This document shows positions 30,152-38,722 of a DNA stretch of 64,000 nucleotides, piece after piece. The stretch's first letter is position 1. Every line of letters starts with the position of its first letter. The notes under the pieces were generated by a model. It was not told the origin of the DNA. It made no database searches and saw only the letters and a program-made list of their open reading frames with translations. The translations under genes and the position numbers were made by a program. Source of the stretch: Pseudomonadota bacterium (lineage in GTDB: Bacteria; Desulfobacterota; Desulfobacteria; Desulfobacterales; Desulfobacteraceae); assembly GCA_018821535.1 (NCBI GenBank), contig JAHJLV010000025.1, positions 62,001-126,000 of the forward strand. Direction: 5' to 3'.

Positions 30152-31795
30152 ATGTTTTGTTTTCAATGTCAGGAAACAGCAAAAGGAACCGGCTGCACGA
30201 TTCGAGGCGTTTGCGGGAAGGAAGAAGCCACTGCAAACCTCCAGGATCTGATCATTTTTCACTGCAAGGGAATCGCTGCCCTGGCCAAAGCCGGAAAAAA
30301 ATCAGGCGTTGACCGGATTGAAGATGCCGGAAGGATCATCTCCCATGCGCTTTTTACCACCATCACCAATGCCAATTTTGATGATGCCGCTTTGATTGAC
30401 TGCGTTAAACACGCCCAGTCTTTCAAGGCAGCGCTGAAATCATCACTGGCGGGTAAACTGCCCAAAGGGCTGCATGATGCAGCGCTTTATACAGAAGACG
30501 ATGAATCAAAGTTCCAGGAAAAAGCCAGAACCGTGGGTATCCTTGCCACAGAGAATGAAGATGTCAGATCCCTTCGGGAAACCGTGGTCTTCGGCTGCAA
30601 GGGGATTTCGGCCTATGCCCATCATGCGGCCATGCTGGGATTTGAGAAAAAAGAAGTCTATGACCAGCTCATAGAGAGCATGGCCTCTGTTACAGAAAAT
30701 CTTTCTGTGGATGAGATGGTGGCAATGGTCCTGAAAACAGGAGAAAATGCAGTGGCCACCATGGCGGTGCTGGATGAAGCAAACACAACCACATACGGAC
30801 ATCCGGAAATTTCACAGGTCAATATCGGGGTGGGCACTCTTCCCGGGATTCTGGTCAGCGGTCACGATCTCAGAGATCTCCATGAACTTTTGATCCAGAC
30901 TGAAGGTCAGGGCATCGATGTGTATACCCACAGTGAAATGCTTCCGGCCAATTATTATCCCAAACTGAAAAAATTCAGCCACCTGAAGGGCAATTACGGC
31001 AGTTCATGGTGGCACCAGAACCAGGATTTTGAAACCTTTAACGGTGCAATCCTGATGACAACCAACTGTGTCATCCCCATCAAAAAAAATTGCACGTATT
31101 CGGACCGGCTTTTTACCACCGGGGCCACAGGTTATCCCGGCGCCATCCATATCGCTGACCGGGAAAACAGCAAGCCAAAAGATTTTTCAAAAGTCATTGC
31201 AAAGGCAAAACAATGCAAACCTCCCGAAGAAATTGAAACCGGAACCATTGTCGGCGGATTTGGCCACAACCAGGTGCTGGCCCTTGCGGACAAGGTGGTG
31301 GACGCCGTGAAATCCGGCGCTATCAAGCGGTTTGTTGTCATGGCCGGGTGCGACGGAAGGATGAAAAGCAGATCATATTTTACCGAAGTTGCACAGAAAC
31401 TTCCAAAAGATGCGGTTATTCTCACTGCAGGATGTGCAAAATACAGATATAACAAGCTTGATCTGGGGGATATCGGCGGCATTCCAAGAGTGCTGGATGC
31501 GGGCCAGTGCAATGATTGTTATTCTCTGGCAGTGATTGCCATGAAACTTCGGGATGCCTTTGGTCTTGCGCATATCAATGATCTGCCGCTGTCCTTTGAT
31601 ATCGGCTGGTATGAACAGAAAGCTGCGGCTGTTCTGCTTGCCCTGCTGTCCCTTGGCGTAAAAGGCATAAGACTTGGACCCACCCTTCCTGCCTTTATTT
31701 CTCCTGCTGTGCTGAACGTGCTGGTGGAAAAATTCAACATCAAAGCCATCGGTGATCCGGATGAAGATATTGCAGCCATGATGGCCGGCAATTAA
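30152..31795 (+). CDS. hcp: hybrid-cluster protein Hcp, class I (NO reductase / hydroxylamine reductase)
   Basis: This 547-residue protein begins with Cys3, Cys6, Cys15 and Cys21, the CX2CX8CX5C ligand set of the class I [4Fe-4S] proximal cluster seen in strict anaerobes. Later cysteines and GCAKYRYN and GQCNDCYSLAV match the hybrid Fe-S-O cluster site. Hcp reduces NO to N2O (and hydroxylamine in vitro) in the cytoplasm and guards against nitrosative stress. Ribosome site AAGGAGG. No hcr reductase gene follows; electron supply must come from elsewhere. It shares the operon with the cupin and UROD/MetE-like genes, and nrfHA nearby produces or removes reactive N species. Confidence 0.95.
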   Translation: MFCFQCQETAKGTGCTIRGVCGKEEATANLQDLIIFHCKGIAALAKAGKKSGVDRIEDAGRIISHALFTTITNANFDDAALIDCVKHAQSFKAALKSSLAGKLPKGLHDAALYTEDDESKFQEKARTVGILATENEDVRSLRETVVFGCKGISAYAHHAAMLGFEKKEVYDQLIESMASVTENLSVDEMVAMVLKTGENAVATMAVLDEANTTTYGHPEISQVNIGVGTLPGILVSGHDLRDLHELLIQTEGQGIDVYTHSEMLPANYYPKLKKFSHLKGNYGSSWWHQNQDFETFNGAILMTTNCVIPIKKNCTYSDRLFTTGATGYPGAIHIADRENSKPKDFSKVIAKAKQCKPPEEIETGTIVGGFGHNQVLALADKVVDAVKSGAIKRFVVMAGCDGRMKSRSYFTEVAQKLPKDAVILTAGCAKYRYNKLDLGDIGGIPRVLDAGQCNDCYSLAVIAMKLRDAFGLAHINDLPLSFDIGWYEQKAAAVLLALLSLGVKGIRLGPTLPAFISPAVLNVLVEKFNIKAIGDPDEDIAAMMAGN

Positions 31796-31806
31796 ATATA
31801 AAAAAT

Positions 31807-31836
31807 GAACCTGGCATGCTGGCGGGTGCCAGGTTC
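31807..31836 (+). terminator. hairpin after hcp
   Basis: GAACCTGGCA / TGCCAGGTTC, 10-bp perfect stem with a 10-base loop, 11 bases after hcp. Only AAAACATCTTTT follows, so it is a modest terminator. Confidence 0.65.
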
Positions 31837-31928
31837 AAAACATCTTTTCACGAACACACCCGATTAAATTTTATTTTTTGCAATCACAGCGTTTTTGATG
31901 TATGTTTTTCTCTTTGAGAGGTTAAAGA

Positions 31929-34205
31929 TTGAAAAAACCAGAACAGAGAAATCCAGTCATTTCAAATCTGATTAAAATTCAAAGACATCTTGTCAACAGG
32001 ATTGTCTGGCCATATTCATTTGAGCACGACAGCCTTATCCGATGGCGGGCAGTTATTTTATCCTCCATTATCATTGCCGGTTTGGCATTTGGGATTTTTG
32101 CCTTGATTGCAGCAGCCGAGCTGATTATCAAAAAAAATGCATGGGGGCTGGCAGCTGTTGATATTTCAGGACTTATCCTTTGTCTGACGTTTTTATTTGT
32201 CCATCGAATCCGGTTTGAAATCAGGGCATCCATATCCGTTTTAATGTTTTTTGTGATTGGAGCTGCAATCATTTTGGCAGTGGGCCCTTTGAGCGGAGGA
32301 CCTGCCTGGCTGTTTGCATTTGCAGTGATCGCCGGTGTTCTGATGGGGGGCCGGGCTGCTTTTTTTGCAATACTGATGAATGCGATTTTTCTTTTGGTCA
32401 TTGGAATATTAATTTCAACAGGAAAATTTGGGAATGACTTTCCTTTTTTTACGACACAACAGGCAATGATCGCTGCAGGTGTAAATTTTATTGTGCTGAA
32501 TGCAATAACGGCGGTTTCTGTGTCTGCACTGGTGAATGGATTGTTTCATATATTCCAGAAAAAAGAAGACCTGGCAAATCGGCTTGAGAAAGAACGGCTC
32601 CAATTGATAGAAACCAAAAAGTCCCTGGAATCTGAAATTAATGATCGAAAACAGGCACAAAAAGCACTGGAAAACAGTGAGGCACTTTTCAAACTGATAA
32701 CCGGTCATACCAGTGCCCTTGTTTCAATTCATGATTCAGAAACCAGGTATATATTTGCAAGCCCCTCCCATGAGCAGCTCGGGTACATGCCAGAAGATCT
32801 TATGGGAAAATCCGGATTCACAACGGTGGCAGAAGAGGATATCGAATCACTTCTGGCGCATCTGGACAAGGCCAGGCAGGGGAAACTGTCAAAAGCCATT
32901 CTGAATTACAGAATCAAAGATGCAAAAGGTCGAGTTCATGATTTTCGAGGTTCATTTGACGCGGTTTTCACGCCGGACGGATCACTTGAGCGAATTATCT
33001 GTGTGGGAGAAGACCAGACCCAGCTTCAACAGGCTCAGGCTGAAAAAATCAAAGCAATTGCTGTTGCGGCTGAAGCCCGAAAACTTGCCTTGATTGGTCA
33101 GATTGCCGGGAAAATGGCCCATGATTTTAATAATATTCTGGGTATCATCATGGGGGTGTCAGAACTTTCGCTGATGGATTGCAGTGACGAGAAAATAAAC
33201 AAAAACCTGGAATTAATATTGAATCAGACCATTCGAGGGCGAAATCTGACAAAGAATCTGGTTGCATTTGCAAAGCCCAGGGAGCCAAAATACGAGTCTT
33301 TCAAGATCAATGAGACCATCGACCGGGTATTGAATTCAATGAAAAAAGATCTGGAAAATATTGATATTCAGGTCGAGCATGGATCGGATATGCCGGATAT
33401 GCTGGCTGATTCCGGAATGATTGAGCATATTCTTGTGAATCTTTTACACAATTCAATTCATGCCACAAGCAGAACCAGACAGCCTATAATCATGATCAGG
33501 ACATATTGCCTTGATAAAAATATACATCTTGTAATTGAGGATAATGGATGCGGCATTCCCCGGGAACACCTGAAAAATATTTATGAACCGTCTTTTACGT
33601 TAAAAGGCAGCAAGGATGTGACCGGGGCTTATAAAGCAGATATCAAGGGAAGTGGCTACGGGATGGCGAATGCAAAGAAATATATCGAGCAGCATAATGG
33701 CAGCATTTCAGTTGAATCTGCTGTTGATTCCGGGACAAAAATTGTTATCAGTCTGCCTGTGGTTAAAAATGAATTATCAATAGAAGAGAAATCAGAAATT
33801 CAAAACCAGATGGTATGCTGTAAAAAAAATATTCTTCTTGTGGAGGACGAGCAGGCACTTTCAGATGTGCAGTACAGGATACTGACCCAGGACCCGTGCA
33901 ACCATACGGTGGATGTTGCGAAAACGGGGCAGGCTGCAATGGATTTATTTGACACGAATCAATATGATTTTATAAGTCTGGACTATATACTTGCGGACAG
34001 GATGAACGGGGTGGATGTTTATAACCATATCAGGGAGAAAAATAAAACCGTGCCCATTCTTTTTGTATCCGGAAACATCGAATTTCTGGAATCAATTGAT
34101 GATCTGAAACAAAAAGATATGTATATTGATCATTTGCCAAAACCCTGCATGAATGTGGATTATATCAACGGTATCAATAGATTATTGGGAAAGCTGGGAA
34201 TTTAA
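31929..34205 (+). CDS. hybrid sensor histidine kinase with 6-7 TM sensor, PAS and receiver
   Basis: This 758-residue protein has a membrane domain of about six to seven helices (residues ~40-215), a short coiled coil and a PAS domain (~250-370). The H-box GKMAHDFNNIL follows with His398, then ATPase boxes (EDNGCGIP, GSGYGMANAKKY) and a receiver with Asp685 (FISLDYILAD). No periplasmic domain of size is visible, so it probably senses something in or near the membrane. The start is TTG 31929. It is downstream of the hcp terminator, and the next feature is the tRNA-Arg where the mobile element begins. Confidence 0.88.
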   Translation: MKKPEQRNPVISNLIKIQRHLVNRIVWPYSFEHDSLIRWRAVILSSIIIAGLAFGIFALIAAAELIIKKNAWGLAAVDISGLILCLTFLFVHRIRFEIRASISVLMFFVIGAAIILAVGPLSGGPAWLFAFAVIAGVLMGGRAAFFAILMNAIFLLVIGILISTGKFGNDFPFFTTQQAMIAAGVNFIVLNAITAVSVSALVNGLFHIFQKKEDLANRLEKERLQLIETKKSLESEINDRKQAQKALENSEALFKLITGHTSALVSIHDSETRYIFASPSHEQLGYMPEDLMGKSGFTTVAEEDIESLLAHLDKARQGKLSKAILNYRIKDAKGRVHDFRGSFDAVFTPDGSLERIICVGEDQTQLQQAQAEKIKAIAVAAEARKLALIGQIAGKMAHDFNNILGIIMGVSELSLMDCSDEKINKNLELILNQTIRGRNLTKNLVAFAKPREPKYESFKINETIDRVLNSMKKDLENIDIQVEHGSDMPDMLADSGMIEHILVNLLHNSIHATSRTRQPIIMIRTYCLDKNIHLVIEDNGCGIPREHLKNIYEPSFTLKGSKDVTGAYKADIKGSGYGMANAKKYIEQHNGSISVESAVDSGTKIVISLPVVKNELSIEEKSEIQNQMVCCKKNILLVEDEQALSDVQYRILTQDPCNHTVDVAKTGQAAMDLFDTNQYDFISLDYILADRMNGVDVYNHIREKNKTVPILFVSGNIEFLESIDDLKQKDMYIDHLPKPCMNVDYINGINRLLGKLGI

Positions 34206-34316
34206 TCTGCCCGGGGATACACCCGGAGTGCTGAAACCCCACACCTGAAAAGCCAAGTACATCATTGCATAACAGATTTGTTTGTGGTATTAAAACTGCA
34301 CTTTACGACACTATGT

Positions 34317-34393
34317 GCGCCCGTAGCTCAGCTGGATAGAGCGCTGGACTTCGAATCCATAGGTCGGGGGTTCGAATCCCTCCGGGCGTACCA
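34317..34393 (+). tRNA. tRNA-Arg (TCG), element insertion site
   Basis: Cloverleaf: acceptor GCGCCCG/CGGGCGT, D-arm GCTC/GAGC, anticodon loop CTTCGAA (anticodon TCG), T-arm GGGGG/CCCTC and encoded CCA. Two pairs are imperfect: C27 opposite U43 and G1 opposite U72. Both odd bases are in the 3' half, as if that half came from an integrated element. Confidence 0.93.
34349..34393 (+). other. probable att site (left end of integrated element)
   Basis: The anticodon loop to CCA end of a tRNA is the usual attB core for tyrosine integrases. An integrase gene starts 90 bases on and points toward it. No second copy of this 3' end was found in the window, so the other end must lie beyond 64000. Confidence 0.55.
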
Positions 34394-34483
34394 TTAACTA
34401 TTTGATATTATTGTATTTTACTGTTTTTTTCGTCTAAATTTGGTGGTGCGGAAATGGTGCGCCTCCCTATGTGTGGACATTCC

Positions 34484-35776
34484 TTACTTATTTTCCTTCT
34501 TTCGTTTATCAATCTCTATAATTTTGCCACGTCTTTTTGCCATAATTTGAGCGGTGTCAAAAGTTTCCTCATCTCCTATTTGACAATATCTATCAAACGC
34601 CTTGTCCGTATGGTGCGCTGAAAATTTTCTGGCGCTATCTTTTCCGAGTTCCATAGCGGTTGCCGTTGTGGTTGAATGCCTTGTTCCGCCATAAAGGTCC
34701 AGGTCATGAATTTCTAAATCAGAACAGGCCTTTTTCCATTGTTTGTAAAGATAGTTTTCGCTTAAAGGCGTATCAGCCCTTTTTCCACTTTGCGCGGTAT
34801 GCCTAAAAAAAGGCATGTTTTCTGTGGCAGGGTATTGTTGTTTTAATGCCTTAATTTCATCAATATGGTAATCCAATAATCTGATACGAATGACAGGAGG
34901 ATTTTTTTTCTGCTTTGATTTTGTAGGGCGCCAAAATGTCAGAACACCATATTCTAAATTAATGTCGCCTTCCTTAAGTCTTGGCAGGTCTCCAGGTCTT
35001 AAATTGTTATAGGCGCAGAGAATATCAATAGCCAACCATAGTTTTGGATTTTTTTCATAAGTTCTTTCTTTGAATCTTTCAACAATCTTTTCCCTTGTTT
35101 CAATGTCGATAATATTTCGGAAACCAAGTTCATACCTTATTTTTGGCATTTTAGGTAAATCTATTAAATTCAGGATCTCTTCTTCTTCATATAAAAAATT
35201 GTAAAAAAAATCTCTTATCTGGGAAGCATAATTCGCTTTGGTTTTATCAGATACACTGCCCAGAGATTCTAAAAAATGGTTTATTTCTTTTTTGTTTATT
35301 TCTTTTACGTTTTTATGCCCAAAAAATTCAGAGGCTTTATTCAAATAACGCTCGATAGACCTGTATGTGATGAGTTTTTGCTTCTCCTTAAATTTCAGAT
35401 ATTCTTTTGATAGATTCATAAAACTCAAGGGTTGGCTTGCCATATGGTCCCGAGCATCAAACTTATTCTGCTCGACTTCATATCTCAATCCGATTAAATA
35501 ATGATATGCCCGTTCATAGGTCCTGAACCGTTTATTTATCTCTTTCCCAAATTTTATATAAAATTCTTTGCCTGCTTGAATTTCAGGATGGCTCTCACAA
35601 AAACAGCCCCCTCTTCTTTCATCATGAATAAGTTGGTTTTCGCAAATCGTACATTTTTGCCGTGTATAAATATTGCCTTTCATACAGACCCCCGAGGGAT
35701 TAAATTTATATCCGAATACCGGAATGTTATTGCCCTGTTCGGGGTAAGTCAAACTATTTCTCATTGTACTCTCCAC
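34484..35776 (-). CDS. int: tyrosine recombinase / integrase of the element
   Basis: This 430-residue integrase has an N-terminal zinc-finger-like segment (CTICENQLI then CFCESHPE), a SAM-like core-binding domain (~115-205) and a catalytic domain. Catalytic residues: Arg in NNLRPGDL, then Arg in GGTRHSTTT, His in SAHHTDKAF and the nucleophile Tyr in FDRYCQ. The first His of the usual HxxR box is replaced by Gly. The gene end faces tRNA-Arg, the normal position for an element integrase. It presumably catalyses integration and excision at the tRNA 3' end. Confidence 0.9.
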   Translation of the reverse strand: MESTMRNSLTYPEQGNNIPVFGYKFNPSGVCMKGNIYTRQKCTICENQLIHDERRGGCFCESHPEIQAGKEFYIKFGKEINKRFRTYERAYHYLIGLRYEVEQNKFDARDHMASQPLSFMNLSKEYLKFKEKQKLITYRSIERYLNKASEFFGHKNVKEINKKEINHFLESLGSVSDKTKANYASQIRDFFYNFLYEEEEILNLIDLPKMPKIRYELGFRNIIDIETREKIVERFKERTYEKNPKLWLAIDILCAYNNLRPGDLPRLKEGDINLEYGVLTFWRPTKSKQKKNPPVIRIRLLDYHIDEIKALKQQYPATENMPFFRHTAQSGKRADTPLSENYLYKQWKKACSDLEIHDLDLYGGTRHSTTTATAMELGKDSARKFSAHHTDKAFDRYCQIGDEETFDTAQIMAKRRGKIIEIDKRKKENK

Positions 35777-35871
35777 ATCTTCAATTGACCGGCACTAATG
35801 ACCGGCTTGTGGAGTTTTCTTCTCCGCCCAGTTTAATGAGATGGGTGCTCATGCTGATGTGGAATTATTGG

Positions 35872-35897
35872 GGGTGGGAAGCCGAAGCTTCCCACCC
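35872..35897 (-). terminator. UUCG hairpin between integrase and DUF4375 gene
   Basis: On the minus strand GGGTGGGAAGC-TTCG-GCTTCCCACCC forms an 11-bp perfect stem with a UUCG loop, 70 bases after the DUF4375 gene. T-tract is lacking, so it may be a processing or attenuation structure. Confidence 0.5.
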
Positions 35898-35966
35898 TGT
35901 TGGTCAAATCATAGGCATAATTTGTTTGCTCCTGTGAATTCTATTTGTCAAAATTTATTGCGACAT

Positions 35967-36473
35967 TTAAGTAAGGGACGGTTTTACAAAACGGCGTTCA
36001 ATGTATGATTCCAGTCTGTTTAAGAAGTCTTCATTAGTTTTATAGTATTTATGGTCTAATGGAATCAAATAACTGGAACGTGAATTTTCAAGATATTCCG
36101 CTTTGACTTCATGCCATTCTTCCCATTTATCAAGACAACTTATCTCGCCAATGAAATGAGTATGGACCTCAAGTGCTTCTTCTAATGTATTGATGACCTT
36201 ATCAGCATATTGTTCAAATTCAGGTTCATATCTTGTTTCATCAAGGAACGAGATAGCCTCTTCTAAAGCATCTACATATCCATTATCAAAAAGTTGCCAA
36301 AATCCACCATTACATATCTGTTGATCCATCTTGGCAAAGATCACTAATCCTCTGTGAAATTTACTTAATTTATTTTCGATTTCGTTAAAATAAGTGTCGC
36401 TGAAGTAATTTTTAGTGCTTATATTCCATGCTCTTTTCAGTTCTTTATTATAATTTTCATAACTTTCTGACAT
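35967..36473 (-). CDS. DUF4375 / DMP19-like protein
   Basis: This 168-residue acidic protein carries QQICNGGFWQLFDNGYVDALEEA, which fits the DUF4375 signature (NGGFxQxF followed by acidic helix). The founding member, DMP19, is a DNA-mimic that binds a neisserial regulator. The C-terminal half is alpha-helical. Ribosome site AAGGAG precedes it, 82 bases after the 192-residue protein. Its job in the element is unknown; DNA mimicry or anti-restriction is possible. Confidence 0.68.
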   Translation of the reverse strand: MSESYENYNKELKRAWNISTKNYFSDTYFNEIENKLSKFHRGLVIFAKMDQQICNGGFWQLFDNGYVDALEEAISFLDETRYEPEFEQYADKVINTLEEALEVHTHFIGEISCLDKWEEWHEVKAEYLENSRSSYLIPLDHKYYKTNEDFLNRLESYIERRFVKPSLT

Positions 36474-36554
36474 AGTTTTAATTCTCCTTTTCCCTTCGCA
36501 CCAGCCCTCTATTTAATGATGATGAGCCAGTGCGAAGATTAATTTTTTAAATAT

Positions 36555-37133
36555 TTACACCGCCATAATGAGAGGATAGGTCAACCCAAGGTCGGCCATT
36601 GTGATATCTACCCATGCGGTTCCATCCCATCTCTGATAGCCATCAATTGAGACATCCTTTATTGAAACATCCTCATACGAAACAAACCATTCCTTGGGAT
36701 TGGCTCCTTGCTTCATTCCTGTTTTTGCAAGTGCCTTTATCATTTCGCGGTTAAAACCACTGGTTTTTTTATAGTTATTCCAAGGCCGTAAATTTACTTT
36801 TCCAGTTCGATTTAAGCCAAAATTAATTTTTTCATTATCCAGTTTAAGTCTAACAGGAATAAAACTATGCAATTCCCCAGGGCTAATAAATTTATCCCAA
36901 TAATCACAATTGAAAAGCGATTCCCTTGAATAGTATTGCTTTTCATTACCCGTGATTGGGTCTCTCAAAGCCTTCATAACTGTGTTTTCCCAGGATGGAT
37001 TTGTTGAGAACCAGACACAGGTTTTTACATTAGGTAAAAAGTCAGTTTCTTTCTTAATAATTCTTGTCGCAAGGATGGACCGAAAATGCTTAAAAATTGT
37101 GTAATGATAATATTCTCTATTCTTTTTATTCAT
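36555..37133 (-). CDS. hypothetical protein, possible ADP-ribosyltransferase-like fold
   Basis: This 192-residue protein begins YYHYTIFKHFRSILATRII and continues VWFSTNPSWENTVMKAL. The opening HYT, the I-L pair and the later FSTNP are reminiscent of ADP-ribosyl- or 2'-phosphotransferase-type folds, but the resemblance is weak and no triad is proven. Ribosome site GGGGAGAT. It follows the candidate structured RNA on the same strand, separated by a T-tract, and leads into the DUF4375 gene. It could be a toxin; this is speculation. Confidence 0.55.
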   Translation of the reverse strand: MNKKNREYYHYTIFKHFRSILATRIIKKETDFLPNVKTCVWFSTNPSWENTVMKALRDPITGNEKQYYSRESLFNCDYWDKFISPGELHSFIPVRLKLDNEKINFGLNRTGKVNLRPWNNYKKTSGFNREMIKALAKTGMKQGANPKEWFVSYEDVSIKDVSIDGYQRWDGTAWVDITMADLGLTYPLIMAV

Positions 37134-37252
37134 GGTGTTTATCTCCCCACAAAGACATCTCGGAACTTAAAACCCTTTTGATTATCACCTCTCTTTCGGG
37201 TCGTGATTTATTACATTAAAAATGTCTTGTGTTTTAATTTTGGCAGGGGGCT

Positions 37253-37580
37253 AAAAATAAAAAAACCCTACGCACGAGTAAATCAAAAATCAGATGGCGA
37301 GTTGGAGTATTTCACAAATACACTTCAACCTCGGCGAGCATAACCTTATATGCTTTCACCTTAACCGAACTGACCGCAGGTTTTAATGCCCGCTATTTCT
37401 CGTACGCAAGGGTCACAATGCCAATGCGCGGTGTTTTGAAGAACCCTTGAACCGAACTGGCGGTTCCGACACCGGAAATTCTTCAAAATATTTAATTTGC
37501 CTGAAGACAATCAATTCAGGTCTTTATACTGCGTCTTCCGATACCTAATTTCATATAGGCTCTGGGTGTTTATTCCATTA
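37253..37580 (-). ncRNA. candidate structured RNA with pseudoknot
   Basis: The minus strand from ~37580 to 37253 has no gene but dense complementary arms. Stem A: TTTTGAAGAA (37479-37488 side) with TTCTTCAAAA (37434-37443 side), 10 bp. Inside it, hairpin GAACCG-CCAGTT-CGGTTC. A 6-bp pseudoknot CGGTGT/ACACCG crosses stem A. Further hairpins: CCTGAA/TTCAGG, AGCATA/TATGCT, and GAGGTTG...CAACTC. A long-range stem (CCCT..ACGAG at 37399-37412 with CTCGT..AGGG at 37266-37278) closes the 3' half and is followed by TTTTTTATTTTT. A sigma-70 promoter sits at the 5' end. No known RNA family was recognised. Confidence 0.65.
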
Positions 37581-37585
37581 AAGTA

Positions 37586-37613
37586 AATATAAGCACGATA
37601 TTATGTTTGTCAA
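37586..37613 (-). promoter_or_regulatory. sigma-70-type promoter for the candidate RNA
   Basis: Reading the minus strand, TTGACA (37613-37608), 16 bases, TATATT (37591-37586). The predicted start is near 37579. This is one of the best promoter matches in the window. Confidence 0.65.
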
Positions 37614-37841
37614 GTGTAATATTCTGATAAATAAGATATTTTCAGAATTAAATTCTGATAAAAGAGATAAACTCATAATATATGTTGGAAATATCAATAT
37701 CTTCATCTTTATCCTTTGACAATCATGTTAGATATCTCGCCCTTCTATAAAGTCATATAGTACAAAAATCAAAAAATCCAAGAAATTTTTTTCAACTATT
37801 TTATAATATTCTTAAATTAAAGGGTTTTCTTGCTAAAAAAA
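37614..37841. other. AT-rich gap
   Basis: I see no gene here. It is very AT-rich with runs of A and T and lies between the candidate RNA promoter and the end of the second integrase gene. Confidence 0.5.
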
Positions 37842-38432
37842 TTAACCGACCTCGTTCATCAATAATTCATGAATTTCTTTGTCTTCTATTCCCAAATATC
37901 TCATTGTGACCACGGGGCTTGAATGATTGTATCTTTTGCATAAGATTTCAAAACCCGCCCCGAAAGTGACCCTTTGATGATATCCAAAAGTTTTTCTTAA
38001 AGTATGGGCTCCGTATTGCCCTTTCAAATTGATGGCTTCTGCCCAGGATCTGATCATTCTACCAACGCTCTGGCTGGAAATATGTCCTTTGCCTTTCCTG
38101 GATGAAAAAAGATAGTCATCTGGGGCAGGATTGATTTCCTTAATATAATGTTGCAGGGCTTTGTGCACAGAATTGTTGATCACCAGCACATTGTCCTTGC
38201 CAGTTTTAGATTCAACAATCTTTATTACCGCCCCAGGTTTTAATCCTTCCACCTGGCTGTACCGGAGCCGGACAAGGTCCTTACTTCTGAGCCCATTATT
38301 TACTCCAAGAGTCCAGAGAAGAAAATCCCGAGGTCTGGATTTCAAGAGTCTTCCAATAGCCTTAATGTCCTTTTGCTTCCGAATGGGTTCTGCTGTGATT
38401 TTGGAACCTTTTTTGAGACCTGTTCTTTTCAT
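37842..38432 (-). CDS. short tyrosine recombinase (catalytic domain only)
   Basis: This 196-residue protein is a stand-alone recombinase catalytic domain. It retains Arg (NNGLRSKDL), Lys (SKTGKDN), HxxR (GAHTLRKTF), His (RYNHSSPVV) and Tyr (TMRYLGI), so it could be active. It lacks the N-terminal core-binding domain of normal integrases and resembles element-borne mini-integrases. ATG 38432 has AAAGGA upstream; a TTG 18 bases earlier is in frame but lies in the ribosome site. It may resolve or invert DNA within the element. Confidence 0.8.
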   Translation of the reverse strand: MKRTGLKKGSKITAEPIRKQKDIKAIGRLLKSRPRDFLLWTLGVNNGLRSKDLVRLRYSQVEGLKPGAVIKIVESKTGKDNVLVINNSVHKALQHYIKEINPAPDDYLFSSRKGKGHISSQSVGRMIRSWAEAINLKGQYGAHTLRKTFGYHQRVTFGAGFEILCKRYNHSSPVVTMRYLGIEDKEIHELLMNEVG

Positions 38433-38664
38433 GATGGTAATCCTTTTCAATGTTAAGTTTTATGTCAAATATGATGAAAACTGGATATTCAAAACTGACC
38501 AGTTTTTTTAAAACGACGGAAAGGCTTTAATGGTAGTGGTGTGCGGGTTTTATGGATGTTTAGTTTTGTGTAAAAGTTAGCATTGAGATGCTCGACGGAT
38601 GGAGTTTCCGCATATAGAAATTGGAGATATAAAAATATAATACGTAATATTTACATAACTAAGC

Positions 38665-38694
38665 TTGACATACATAAATATTATGTATTATAGT
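38665..38694 (+). promoter_or_regulatory. promoter with operator in spacer
   Basis: TTGACA (38665-38670), 18 bases, TATAGT (38689-38694). The spacer holds the inverted repeat TACATAA-ATA-TTATGTA (38671-38687), filling it almost exactly. A repressor bound there would block polymerase. The first gene downstream encodes an RHH-like protein, so self-repression is likely. Confidence 0.65.
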
Positions 38695-38722
38695 GATTTC
38701 CAAAAACAAAAAGGAGATACCA

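Noticed and set aside
30057..30251. 64-codon frame overlapping the start of hcp
   Set aside because: It overlaps the hcp ribosome site and start in another frame and shows no family pattern.
37253..37613. Retron RNA
   Set aside because: No reverse transcriptase gene is near; the downstream protein has no RT motifs.
37253..37613. Type III toxin-antitoxin RNA of known (ToxIN) kind
   Set aside because: No tandem ~36-base repeats, and the downstream protein does not look like ToxN.
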